Source: Bacilli bacterium (GTDB lineage: Bacteria > Bacillota_I > Bacilli_A > RFN20 > CAG-826). From it: DNA of 5,601 nucleotides. Location: the NCBI GenBank assembly GCA_016302065.1, contig JAEDOI010000048.1, forward strand, positions 1 through 5,601. Reading direction: 5' to 3'. The notes beneath the pieces were generated by a model. That model did not search any database, was not told where the DNA came from, and saw nothing but the letters and a program-made list of their open reading frames with translations. Positions within the stretch are counted from its first letter, which is position 1. Every line of letters starts with the position of its first letter. Of the stretch, positions 1 through 5,228 are shown in pieces. A program made the position numbers and the translations under genes.

Positions 1-81
1 CTTCTTCAGATAACTTTTTGAGTTCTTGAGATTCACCTTGAACAGATTCATCTTCGTTTTGAATAATTCAGTAGAAAACAT
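1..81 (-). pseudogene. 5' end of a gene leaving the window, apparently frameshifted
   Basis: Read on the minus strand, an ATG at 81-79 opens a frame beginning MFSTELFKTKMN and staying open to the window edge. The neighbouring frame, from about position 57 leftwards, reads NEDESVQGESQELKKLSEE, a charged, Glu/Ser-rich stretch that looks much more like real coding sequence (coiled-coil-like), but it has no ATG, GTG or TTG of its own after a stop at 73-71. One extra A in the four-A run (four T at 57-60 on the plus strand) would join the two into a single smooth protein. I therefore read this as the start of a gene carrying a one-base deletion, or a sequencing error. It lies downstream of cas1 on the same strand, 207 bases away, with its own possible promoter. 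Function not recognisable from about 27 residues. Confidence 0.35.
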
Positions 82-164
82 TCAGTAAATACACTACCTA
101 TTTTTCTTTATTTTACTTAGTTTAATATCTATTTTTTCTTCTTTTAAAAACTTTCTGAGGACAT

Positions 165-176
165 CCTTTTTATACT
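165..176 (-). promoter_or_regulatory. possible archaeal TATA box for the left-edge gene
   Basis: On the minus strand the sequence reads AGTATAAAAAGG, a good archaeal TATA box. Transcription would be expected to begin about 25 bases further left, near 142-147, leaving a leader of about 60 bases before the ATG at 81. A weak purine-rich AGGTAG at about 95-100 is the only candidate ribosome binding site and is 12 or so bases from the start. In such AT-rich DNA TATA-like strings arise by chance, so this is tentative. Confidence 0.3.
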
Positions 177-269
177 CTTTTTATTGGGTAGGTTTCCTCA
201 AAATTATATGATTTTAACTAATTTTATCGAAGTTTTTTCATAAATTTTGAGGACATTAATTTTTTAACT

Positions 270-275
270 AAAAAA
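270..275 (-). terminator. possible T-run terminator after cas1
   Basis: Thirteen bases beyond the cas1 stop, the minus strand has a run of six T. Archaeal termination often needs only such a T-run. The run is short and the region AT-rich, so it is a weak call. Confidence 0.3.
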
Positions 276-288
276 TATCTATATTTCC

Positions 289-1284
289 TCACCATCTTAA
301 ATAAAATCCATTAAATTCAGTACCATTCAATAATGTATCAACTAAATTCTTGCTTTGTTTTCTAATTAAATCTGCATAACTGACAGTTTCATCGTTATAT
401 GTTATTGTTGAGAATATTTTTCCAAGAATTTTACTTACGATTAGTTTTCTAGCTTCTAGTTTTATTGTATTGTTTCTTTTATCTAAATCATCATTAGTGA
501 TTTGTTTTCTATTGATTAAACTTATAACGGTCTTATCTACTATTTGCTGCCTGAATGGTTCAATTAGATCAAATGTTAAGCTGGTTCTTCTATCCATATC
601 AAAGTGTAGGAAACCACAGTATGGATCTAAACCATTAACTAAAATGCTTTTTGTAATTTCACTTGCAAGAATAGCATATCCATAATTCAGCATTGAATTC
701 AATAAATCTGTCGGCTGTTTAGTCCTATTTCTAAATTCAATTTCTTTTGGAATGAAGTATTTTACACCCATCCAATATTCATTTGAGGCTTTTCCTTCTA
801 ATCCCATGATTTTTATTCTCTGTTTTTCATTATCTCCATTTAAACTTAATTCATCAATCTGTTTTATTATTTCATCAATTTTTGATCTGTAATTAAATAC
901 TCTTTTTAGCTGTTTGTTTTTGTTTAATGTTGTTAATGTTGCTTTTTGATTTTTCATTTTACATTTGATTAGTTCTTTTGAAATTTCAAGACCTAATTTA
1001 TTTTCACTCAGTTGATATTGTTGTTTTCTTAATGTTACATTCCTCCAGTCAGGTGATTCCAATGTGTAGGTTAATTGTCCTCTTGGATTGATTGCTATCA
1101 GTTTAATGTTATTTTGTGCTATTAAATTCAATGCATCAAAAGTCACGTATCCTTTTCCAACAATTGTTATGTCATTAACTTCACTTGCCTTAATTGAATC
1201 TATAATTTCAGAGTTTTCATGTATGGCAAGCTGGTTATCCTTTTTATGTATTGATTTATTGTATCCATCGATTATTAGTTTCAT
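289..1284 (-). CDS. cas1: CRISPR-associated endonuclease/integrase Cas1
   Basis: Cas1 is the catalytic subunit of the Cas1-Cas2 complex, which inserts new spacers into a CRISPR array by cleavage and transesterification with metal help. The 331-residue length is normal for the family. Residues 1-80 form the expected beta-rich N-terminal domain. The helical catalytic domain carries the conserved metal ligands: E163 in GLEGKASNEYW, H227 in YCGFLHFDMDRR, and D239 in SLTFDLIEPFR, with E242 and D250 following in the usual places. Nothing essential is missing, so the enzyme is probably active. Its ATG shares one base with the cas2 stop (TGATG), so translation is likely coupled and the start is secure. 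The gene order cas2-cas1 is the reverse of the common cas1-cas2. No casposon features (family B polymerase, C-terminal HTH extension) are seen. The subtype cannot be assigned from this gene alone. Confidence 0.95.
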   Translation of the reverse strand: MKLIIDGYNKSIHKKDNQLAIHENSEIIDSIKASEVNDITIVGKGYVTFDALNLIAQNNIKLIAINPRGQLTYTLESPDWRNVTLRKQQYQLSENKLGLEISKELIKCKMKNQKATLTTLNKNKQLKRVFNYRSKIDEIIKQIDELSLNGDNEKQRIKIMGLEGKASNEYWMGVKYFIPKEIEFRNRTKQPTDLLNSMLNYGYAILASEITKSILVNGLDPYCGFLHFDMDRRTSLTFDLIEPFRQQIVDKTVISLINRKQITNDDLDKRNNTIKLEARKLIVSKILGKIFSTITYNDETVSYADLIRKQSKNLVDTLLNGTEFNGFYLRW

Positions 1285-1559
1285 CAGTACACCCTAAATA
1301 GTTCATTATCAAATTTAATCTCTCGACCACAGCTTTCCTTTTTCAAATAGCAGTTTTGACATACTGGAAGTATCAAAACACTATCATATTCTTTTATGAC
1401 ATTATCAATACTTTCTTTCAGTGAATTTCTTTCATTGTTGTCCAGCTCCCCTACATATAATATGTTTTGAATTTTTCGAAGACCATAGTATTCGATGATT
1501 CTTTCAATTTTTTCCAAATTTGTTTTGAATTTTACATCAAGACTTACTATCACATACAT
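1284..1559 (-). CDS. cas2: CRISPR-associated protein Cas2
   Basis: Cas2 is the small structural partner of Cas1: a Cas2 dimer bridges two Cas1 dimers and holds the pre-spacer. The 91 residues match the family size. The start MYVIVSLDVK is the typical first beta strand, with D8 at the position of the conserved acidic residue. The ferredoxin-like core follows: an alpha helix at about 14-27, QNILYVGEL at 31-39 and VLILPVCQNC at 61-70. The C-terminal tail ends in KFDNELFRVY. Cys67 and Cys70 (CxxC) recall archaeal Cas2 proteins with a P-x-C motif here; Cys77 adds a third. It is the first gene of the cas operon. No Shine-Dalgarno sequence precedes the ATG at 1559, which suggests a leaderless or weakly initiated message, or a longer leader from the TATA box at 1721-1733. 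Confidence 0.93.
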   Translation of the reverse strand: MYVIVSLDVKFKTNLEKIERIIEYYGLRKIQNILYVGELDNNERNSLKESIDNVIKEYDSVLILPVCQNCYLKKESCGREIKFDNELFRVY

Positions 1560-1720
1560 GAGTTAAAATTTATCATTTCAAAGTAAAATTTTTTTATTAC
1601 TTTTTTTAAGATTTCTATTACAAATCTAAAATCTGGAGAAATTGCTGTTTTTTAACAGATTGATGTAGGGGAATTACTTCACTTTCAACACTTATCTGAA
1701 AACTTCCAAATTTGTTGATT

Positions 1721-1733
1721 TTTATATATAAAG
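1721..1733. promoter_or_regulatory. symmetric TATA box in the cas2-recombinase divergent region
   Basis: TTTATATATAAAG reads as a TATA element on both strands. On the minus strand it would start a cas2-cas1 transcript near 1697-1700 with a leader of about 140 bases. On the plus strand it would start a recombinase transcript near 1755. It is only two bases from the left arm of the inverted repeat at 1736-1764, so a protein bound there would block or alter use of this promoter. Direction is not decided by the sequence. Confidence 0.4.
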
Positions 1734-1735
1734 AG

Positions 1736-1764
1736 AACGTATATTTTATGTAATAATATACGTT
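1736..1764. repeat. perfect 10-9-10 inverted repeat (operator or recombinase site candidate)
   Basis: The arms AACGTATATT (1736-1745) and AATATACGTT (1755-1764) are exact reverse complements, separated by nine bases TTATGTAAT. They sit between the symmetric TATA box at 1721-1733 and the recombinase TATA box at 1787-1795. Two readings fit: a dimeric regulator's operator controlling the divergent genes, or a recombination core site for the neighbouring tyrosine recombinase, since such sites are typically two inverted arms of 10-13 bp around a 6-8 bp spacer. The nine-base spacer is slightly long for the second. A 10-bp perfect palindromic arm containing a CG is unlikely to be chance even in AT-rich DNA. 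Confidence 0.65.
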
Positions 1765-1786
1765 AAAAAAGAAAAGATACGAAGTC

Positions 1787-1795
1787 TTTATATAC
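1787..1795 (+). promoter_or_regulatory. TATA box of the tyrosine recombinase gene
   Basis: TTTATATAC lies 53 bases before the strong ribosome binding site's first ATG. Transcription would be expected to start about 25 bases downstream, near 1815-1820, leaving a leader of 35-40 bases with the AGGAGG in place. The inverted repeat ends 22 bases upstream of the box, where an archaeal activator would bind. Confidence 0.5.
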
Positions 1796-1837
1796 TCAAA
1801 AAATAAATAGTATATCAGGGTTTAGGTATAAAAATTT

Positions 1838-1862
1838 AGGAGGAAAAATGGCTTATGATTGA
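1838..1862 (+). promoter_or_regulatory. strong Shine-Dalgarno and four-codon mini-ORF overlapping the recombinase start
   Basis: AGGAGG at 1838-1843 is the best ribosome binding site in the window. The first ATG after it, at 1848-1850 with four bases between, opens a four-codon frame M-A-Y-D ending in TGA at 1860-1862. The recombinase ATG at 1855-1857 is in the +1 frame, 11 bases from the site and inside the mini-ORF. Ribosomes could start directly at 1855, or translate the mini-ORF and reinitiate five bases back. This arrangement would be expected to lower or tune recombinase synthesis; that is inference. An ancestral longer N-terminus lost by frameshift is another possibility. Confidence 0.5.
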
Positions 1863-2937
1863 AGTTGATGAGCTAACAGACTACCTAGATGAATACTTAG
1901 AAGAAAAGCAAGAGGTAAAAAACTTAACAGAAGAAACAATCAAAAAACAAACCTTCAATATATCTAAATTCATTGAATTTCTTGAATTCAATGGAGTTGA
2001 AGAATTAAATGAGGATAATGTTAAAAAACAGCTAAGAAAATATCGTAGACACTGTTTAAAACAACGTGGAAACAAAAGGACAACTGTAAAAACATATATG
2101 ATGAATATATTGGAATTTATAAATTCTGAAGATGTTCAAGAAGAAATCCACCATGATCCTATTAAAATGAAGGATATTATTGAAGTTAAAGCAGAAGATC
2201 CTGAAACTGCTAAAAAAAGAATTGAAAAAATATCTCTAACTTGGCAACAATCCAATTTCTTTTTAGATACAATCAAACAAAGTGGTAACGTTCGAGATTA
2301 TGCAATTTGCAGGACATTTATAGACTCTGGAATGAGGCTTAAGGAACTGGTGTTGTTAAACAAAGATGATATTCAAGTTCCTATTGATGAAAAAGGATTT
2401 TATGTCCTTCCTGAGGATACAAATGAGTTTATTGATGTTTATCTAAGAGCAGAAACAACAAAAGGTGAATTAAAGGACCGTACAACCTTTATAACTTATG
2501 ATACACTTGTTAGTTTAAATGATATGATGATGAATCGTATTACAAAACTTAGAAAAAACACTAATAATGTTTATCGTCCTGTTATTCAAAGAAATAAAGC
2601 TGCTGAAGAAGTAAATCGTGAAGAGCTATTTACAAATATCAAGGGAAACAGAATTGGTAAACGTGGAGTTCAGGATATCATTAAAAAACATGCACGTGAA
2701 TGTGATGAGAGAATTGAAAGTGAAGGGATTGATTGTCCGGTAAATTACGGCAAAAATGTCAGTGTTCACATTCTAAGACACACTGCACTTTCACATTATG
2801 CGGAAATATTAACTGTTGCGGAGGTTCAATCAATTGCAGGACACTCTAATTCACAAACAACAGACAAATATATTCACATTGACCGTGAACAAATGAAACA
2901 AAAACTTAAAGTCAATTCTAGAAGATTTAACAGTTAA
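1855..2937 (+). CDS. tyrosine recombinase/integrase (phage integrase / Xer family)
   Basis: This 360-residue protein cuts and rejoins DNA at specific sites through a covalent phosphotyrosine. The N-terminal SAM-like core-binding domain covers about residues 7-92 (TIKKQTFNISKFIEFLE through TVKTYMMNILEFI). The catalytic domain from about 125 contains R161 in SGMRLKELVLL, a likely catalytic lysine at 203 or 207 in TTKGELKDR, H305 and R308 in HILRHT, H330 in AGHSNSQTT and the nucleophile Y339 in DKYIH. All are present and the frame is intact, so it is probably active. It is longer than the roughly 290 residues of archaeal XerA, which favours an element-borne integrase over the chromosome-dimer resolvase, though this is not settled. 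It is transcribed divergently from cas2-cas1, 295 bases apart. No tRNA gene or obvious att pair is seen, so what it mobilises, if anything, is unknown. Confidence 0.93.
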   Translation: MIEVDELTDYLDEYLEEKQEVKNLTEETIKKQTFNISKFIEFLEFNGVEELNEDNVKKQLRKYRRHCLKQRGNKRTTVKTYMMNILEFINSEDVQEEIHHDPIKMKDIIEVKAEDPETAKKRIEKISLTWQQSNFFLDTIKQSGNVRDYAICRTFIDSGMRLKELVLLNKDDIQVPIDEKGFYVLPEDTNEFIDVYLRAETTKGELKDRTTFITYDTLVSLNDMMMNRITKLRKNTNNVYRPVIQRNKAAEEVNREELFTNIKGNRIGKRGVQDIIKKHARECDERIESEGIDCPVNYGKNVSVHILRHTALSHYAEILTVAEVQSIAGHSNSQTTDKYIHIDREQMKQKLKVNSRRFNS

Positions 2938-2950
2938 TTGACTTTACAAC

Positions 2951-2959
2951 TCTTTTTTT
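2951..2959 (+). terminator. T-run terminator after the recombinase
   Basis: TCTTTTTTT begins 13 bases after the recombinase stop codon, a typical archaeal intrinsic termination signal. No stem precedes it, and none is needed in archaea. Confidence 0.5.
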
Positions 2960-2966
2960 ATTATAC

Positions 2967-2976
2967 TTTTAAATAT
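2967..2976 (+). promoter_or_regulatory. possible TATA box of the exported-protein gene
   Basis: TTTTAAATAT lies just after the recombinase T-run. Initiation about 25 bases on, near 2997-3003, would give a leader of only 20-25 bases. No Shine-Dalgarno motif is present before the ATG at 3023, in keeping with a short-leader message. Confidence 0.35.
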
Positions 2977-3022
2977 TATGTTGTTCATAAATTAGTGTAT
3001 TAAACAAATTTTTTTGATATTT

Positions 3023-4006
3023 ATGAACTCTAAGAATAAATTTTTAATTTTGTCAATTATTGTAATCTTTATAGCTATTTTAGGATTTTCCTATGCTAAT
3101 AATCAAGATAATACAATAAATGAACCGGTTAATAATACAAATAACTCCTCCTGGGGTTGCTGTTCGATTATTCTTCAAGAAGACGGCAGTAATGCTACCT
3201 TTGCATATAGAAGAGATGCTAATTTATCTGCTGATATTTCTATAGAAAAGATGAATTGGCATGGAAAATCAGCTATTAGACAGCATAAGGATGAAGGAGG
3301 CTACTTTACTCATTTAATCATTACTCATGATGGCTGGATGATTGGATTAGGTGGTCTTGATGATGGTGAAGATAATGAAATATGTGAAAATATCACTGCT
3401 GGAATGGTAAATGATAATTATTCCATATCTGTTGATGCTTTAAAAGAAATTCAGGAGATTAAAAAAAGATATAAATATGGTCATGCTCTTGTTAAAGCTC
3501 CAAATGGTAATTATGGCTTTGCTACTGTAGATATGGTTAAAACAGGTACTTTAAAACCAGGACATTATATTTCAATGCCTAATAGTTATCAATATTCAAG
3601 AGTTGGTGAAATTTCTCCTAATAACAAAACAGATAAAATTAAATTCATGCTTGAATTATCTCAAACAGATTTATTTGGTCTTGATAGACGTGATGTAATC
3701 ACTTATGACTTTAAATCAAGCCGATTTGTTAATTCAACTGATATTTATGTATCTAATGAAAAAGGATCAAGATTTACTATGGATTATGCAGGATATGCTG
3801 ATGATGTTTATTTAAATAAAACACATATCAAAGCTGAGGATATTCCTATATCTCCTAAATATAAAAAAATAGGCACAATAGACTTTATTGACAACAGTTC
3901 TGATGATTATAATCAATTTATATTAACTTCAGCTACTGAATTAGTAATATTTGTTGTAGTTTTATTTATTGTTATGTTTTATTTAGTCAGATTTGTTAGA
4001 AAATGA
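3023..4006 (+). CDS. exported membrane-anchored protein with WGCCS motif, unknown function
   Basis: I do not recognise a named family. The ATG at 3023 gives 327 residues; a TTG at 3014 in the same frame would add three but looks less likely. A hydrophobic signal or anchor lies at about 7-25 (FLILSIIVIFIAILGFSYA) and a second membrane segment at about 306-323, followed by the positive tail RFVRK, so the 280-residue middle should lie outside the cell. That domain has eleven N-x-S/T sequons (N37, N40, N41, N57, N67, N123, N132, N201, N237, N265, N291), as in heavily glycosylated archaeal surface proteins. Ordered, enzyme-like stretches include SWGCCSIIL (C46, C47), GGYFTHLIITHDGWMIGLGG at about 92-111, GHALVKAPNGNYGFAT at about 153-168 and PGHYISMPNSY at about 179-189. 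Cysteines plus nearby His and Asp/Asn could form a thiol hydrolase site (Ntn or transglutaminase-like); this is only a guess. It may belong to a methanogen-specific cell-surface family. Confidence 0.8.
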   Translation: MNSKNKFLILSIIVIFIAILGFSYANNQDNTINEPVNNTNNSSWGCCSIILQEDGSNATFAYRRDANLSADISIEKMNWHGKSAIRQHKDEGGYFTHLIITHDGWMIGLGGLDDGEDNEICENITAGMVNDNYSISVDALKEIQEIKKRYKYGHALVKAPNGNYGFATVDMVKTGTLKPGHYISMPNSYQYSRVGEISPNNKTDKIKFMLELSQTDLFGLDRRDVITYDFKSSRFVNSTDIYVSNEKGSRFTMDYAGYADDVYLNKTHIKAEDIPISPKYKKIGTIDFIDNSSDDYNQFILTSATELVIFVVVLFIVMFYLVRFVRK

Positions 4007-4121
4007 CACTTGAAATTTAATAAATTTCATAAAAATTATTAAAAAATAGAAATTTAAAGAAAATGTTATATTTCAATAACTTGATATATATGTAAGTGTT
4101 GATTTATAGCATTTTCTTAAT

Positions 4122-4170
4122 ATATGATTTGTACTAACACTATTTAGTGTAGTAATTGTATAAATCATAT
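4122..4170 (+). other. long two-tier stem-loop, possible structured RNA
   Basis: The outer arms ATATGATTTGTAC (4122-4134) and GTATAAATCATAT (4158-4170) pair over 13 positions, twelve Watson-Crick and one G-U (4131 with 4161). Inside, ACACT (4137-4141) pairs with AGTGT (4146-4150) around a four-base loop. The odd pair is G-U only in plus-strand RNA; on the minus strand it would be a C-A mismatch, which points to a plus-strand transcript, perhaps the 3' UTR of the gene ending at 4006 or a small RNA. It matches no RNA family I know. Confidence 0.45.
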
Positions 4171-4359
4171 TGATGAATAATATATTTAGTATATATTTTA
4201 TATAAATATGATTAATACATATAATGGTATAATTATATTAATACATAAATAACAATTATAACAATTAATTATACTATGACTATTTTTACTATTATTACTT
4301 TTAATATATATTTGTGTATAATATACGGAAATACAATTCCGACACCTATACTTTTTCAC

Positions 4360-4443
4360 TAACGAAATTTACTATAAAAATAACGATTAGATGGGCTTAT
4401 TTTTTAATTATTTAAATGTAAATTCGTTATTTAATTATTTAAA
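4360..4443. repeat. near-inverted repeat and 14-bp direct repeat
   Basis: TAACGAAATTTAC (4360-4372) and GTAAATTCGTTA (4418-4429) are reverse complements apart from one missing A. TTTAATTATTTAAA is repeated exactly at 4403-4416 and 4430-4443, 27 bases apart. The shared CG-containing core makes the inverted pair more notable than the surrounding AT-only repeats. Role unknown. Confidence 0.45.
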
Positions 4444-4456
4444 GATTATATATTTC

Positions 4457-4474
4457 AATTAATTATAATTAATT
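4457..4474. repeat. 18-bp perfect AT-only palindrome
   Basis: AATTAATTATAATTAATT reads the same on both strands. Being made only of A and T in very AT-rich DNA, it may be chance, but could extrude as a small cruciform or serve as a protein site. Confidence 0.4.
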
Positions 4475-4497
4475 ATTTTACATGATTTATCTCGGTT

Positions 4498-4524
4498 AAA
4501 TAATAGCTAAATGGACTATTATTT
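4498..4524. repeat. 9-9-9 inverted repeat hairpin
   Basis: AAATAATAG (4498-4506) and CTATTATTT (4516-4524) are exact reverse complements around the nine bases CTAAATGGA. On either strand it would fold into a nine-pair hairpin. It lies about 150 bases beyond the mntP stop, too far to be its simplest terminator. Its geometry resembles the repeat at 1736-1764, but the arm sequences differ. Confidence 0.45.
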
Positions 4525-4659
4525 TATAAAATTTATTAAATTTTATTAAAAATTATTTATCAAATTTTTGCTGATTAAAATGTTAATCTTCAAAAATAGC
4601 CTATATTGATTGTTCCATCTATATGTGATGATTTAAATTCAGTAGTTTTGTCAATTTTT

Positions 4660-4666
4660 AAAAAAA
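4660..4666 (-). terminator. T-run terminator after mntP
   Basis: The minus strand has seven T starting eight bases after the mntP stop codon, a standard archaeal termination signal. Confidence 0.5.
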
Positions 4667-4673
4667 TAGAATA

Positions 4674-5228
4674 TTAAAATCCTAAAAGAATTTTAATACC
4701 AATTAAGATAAGGATAACACCACCAAGAATTTGGAATTTATCTCCAACAATATGGCCTATTTTCTTACCAATAAATATACCTACTACACTAAACAGGAAT
4801 GCTACAATACCAATAATAACTGATGAAATTAAGATTGGGTCTTTTAAAAGTGCAATGGTAATTCCAACTGCAAAAGCATCAATACTTGTAGCTATAGCAA
4901 GTAAAGTAACTTCTTTAAATGAAAATTCATCAGTAATTTCATCTTCATCAGATCCTAAACTTTCACGGATCATATTTAGTCCAATTATTAAAAGTAATGT
5001 AAAACCAATAATTGATGCTAATGTCTCAACAATTGATGCAATTGCGCTGCCACAGAGATATCCTAAAAGTGGCATTAAAAACTGAAAACCACCAAAAAAT
5101 AAACCGTAGTATAAAATCTGTGGTTTAGTTAGGTTTTTTTGACTAAAACCTTTTGTAATAGATACACTAAAAGCATCCATTGCTAGAGCTATTGCGATTA
5201 GTGAAATAGAAATCAAATTAAACGACAT
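4674..5228 (-). CDS. mntP: manganese efflux pump MntP
   Basis: MntP exports excess Mn(II) across the cytoplasmic membrane, protecting against manganese toxicity. The 184 residues and six predicted membrane segments (about 5-25, 38-58, 68-86, 106-128, 132-152, 165-183) match the family. It shows the internal two-fold repeat of the family: ALAMDAFSVSITKG with D18 in segment 1 and ATSIDAFAVGI with D117 in segment 4, the acidic residues implicated in metal transport. GGFQFLMPLLGYLCG at 46-60 and GGVILILIGIKILLG at 169-183 are also typical. An acidic loop, SDEDEITDE at 93-101, joins the two halves. The ATG at 5228 lacks a Shine-Dalgarno site and a TATA-like box sits about 26-33 bases upstream (5254-5261), so the mRNA is probably leaderless. 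No manganese riboswitch of the bacterial yybP-ykoY type fits in the short upstream region. It is divergent from the Asp-rich gene. Confidence 0.93.
   Translation of the reverse strand: MSFNLISISLIAIALAMDAFSVSITKGFSQKNLTKPQILYYGLFFGGFQFLMPLLGYLCGSAIASIVETLASIIGFTLLLIIGLNMIRESLGSDEDEITDEFSFKEVTLLAIATSIDAFAVGITIALLKDPILISSVIIGIVAFLFSVVGIFIGKKIGHIVGDKFQILGGVILILIGIKILLGF

Larger units (their letters stand above)
156..291. repeat. four alternating TGAGGA / TCCTCA motifs downstream of and touching the cas1 stop
   Basis: TGAGGACAT occurs at 156-164 and again at 248-256. TTTCCTCA occurs at 193-200 and 284-291, the last copy including the cas1 stop codon. The block TGAGGACAT, then 27 or 28 bases, then TTTCCTCA is thus present twice, 92 bases apart. 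The inner pair also makes an 11-bp perfect inverted repeat, TCCTCAAAATT at 195-205 and AATTTTGAGGA at 243-253, enclosing 37 bases. Intervening sequences are not alike. It could be a hairpin at the end of the cas transcript, a protein binding site, or a decayed small mobile element. Confidence 0.5.
4007..4673. other. 667-base gene-free gap between convergent genes
   Basis: No convincing coding sequence lies here on either strand; the longest ATG frame noticed, 4391-4462, encodes 23 residues with no ribosome binding site. The DNA is extremely AT-rich. It contains a small hairpin right after the upstream gene's stop (GAAATTT at 4012-4018 with AAATTTC at 4022-4028), the large stem-loop at 4122-4170, an 11-bp direct repeat ATTAATACATA at 4211-4221 and 4237-4247, a GC-containing hairpin CGGAA/TTCCG at 4326-4330 and 4337-4341 followed by a T-run, and the repeats at 4360-4524 listed separately. 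A gap this long between converging genes exceeds what terminators need. Confidence 0.7.

Noticed and set aside
1..288. Degenerate CRISPR array next to cas1
   Set aside because: The TGAGGA/TCCTCA motifs recur only twice per orientation, are 8-9 bases long and 92 bases apart; there is no 28-37 base repeat with uniform spacers here or elsewhere in the window.
470..685. Plus-strand 71-residue open frame inside cas1
   Set aside because: Hydrophobic antisense shadow of cas1 with no ribosome binding site; the same applies to 1088-1297 (plus), 1881-2075 (minus, inside the recombinase) and 4855-5085 (plus, inside mntP).
289..1284. Casposase (Cas1 of a casposon)
   Set aside because: It is directly fused in operon with cas2, has a normal 331-residue length, and no DNA polymerase B or extra C-terminal HTH domain is seen.
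4391..4462. 23-residue open frame in the intergenic gap
   Set aside because: No ribosome binding site or promoter fitted to it, and its repeated LFNYL comes from the AT-rich 14-bp direct repeat.
4625..4631. GTGATGA resembling a C box of a C/D guide RNA
   Set aside because: No CTGA D box follows at a suitable distance on the same strand.
1560..4673. tRNA gene serving as integration site
   Set aside because: No GC-rich cloverleaf sequence or T-loop GTTCRAATC-like motif was found in any intergenic stretch.
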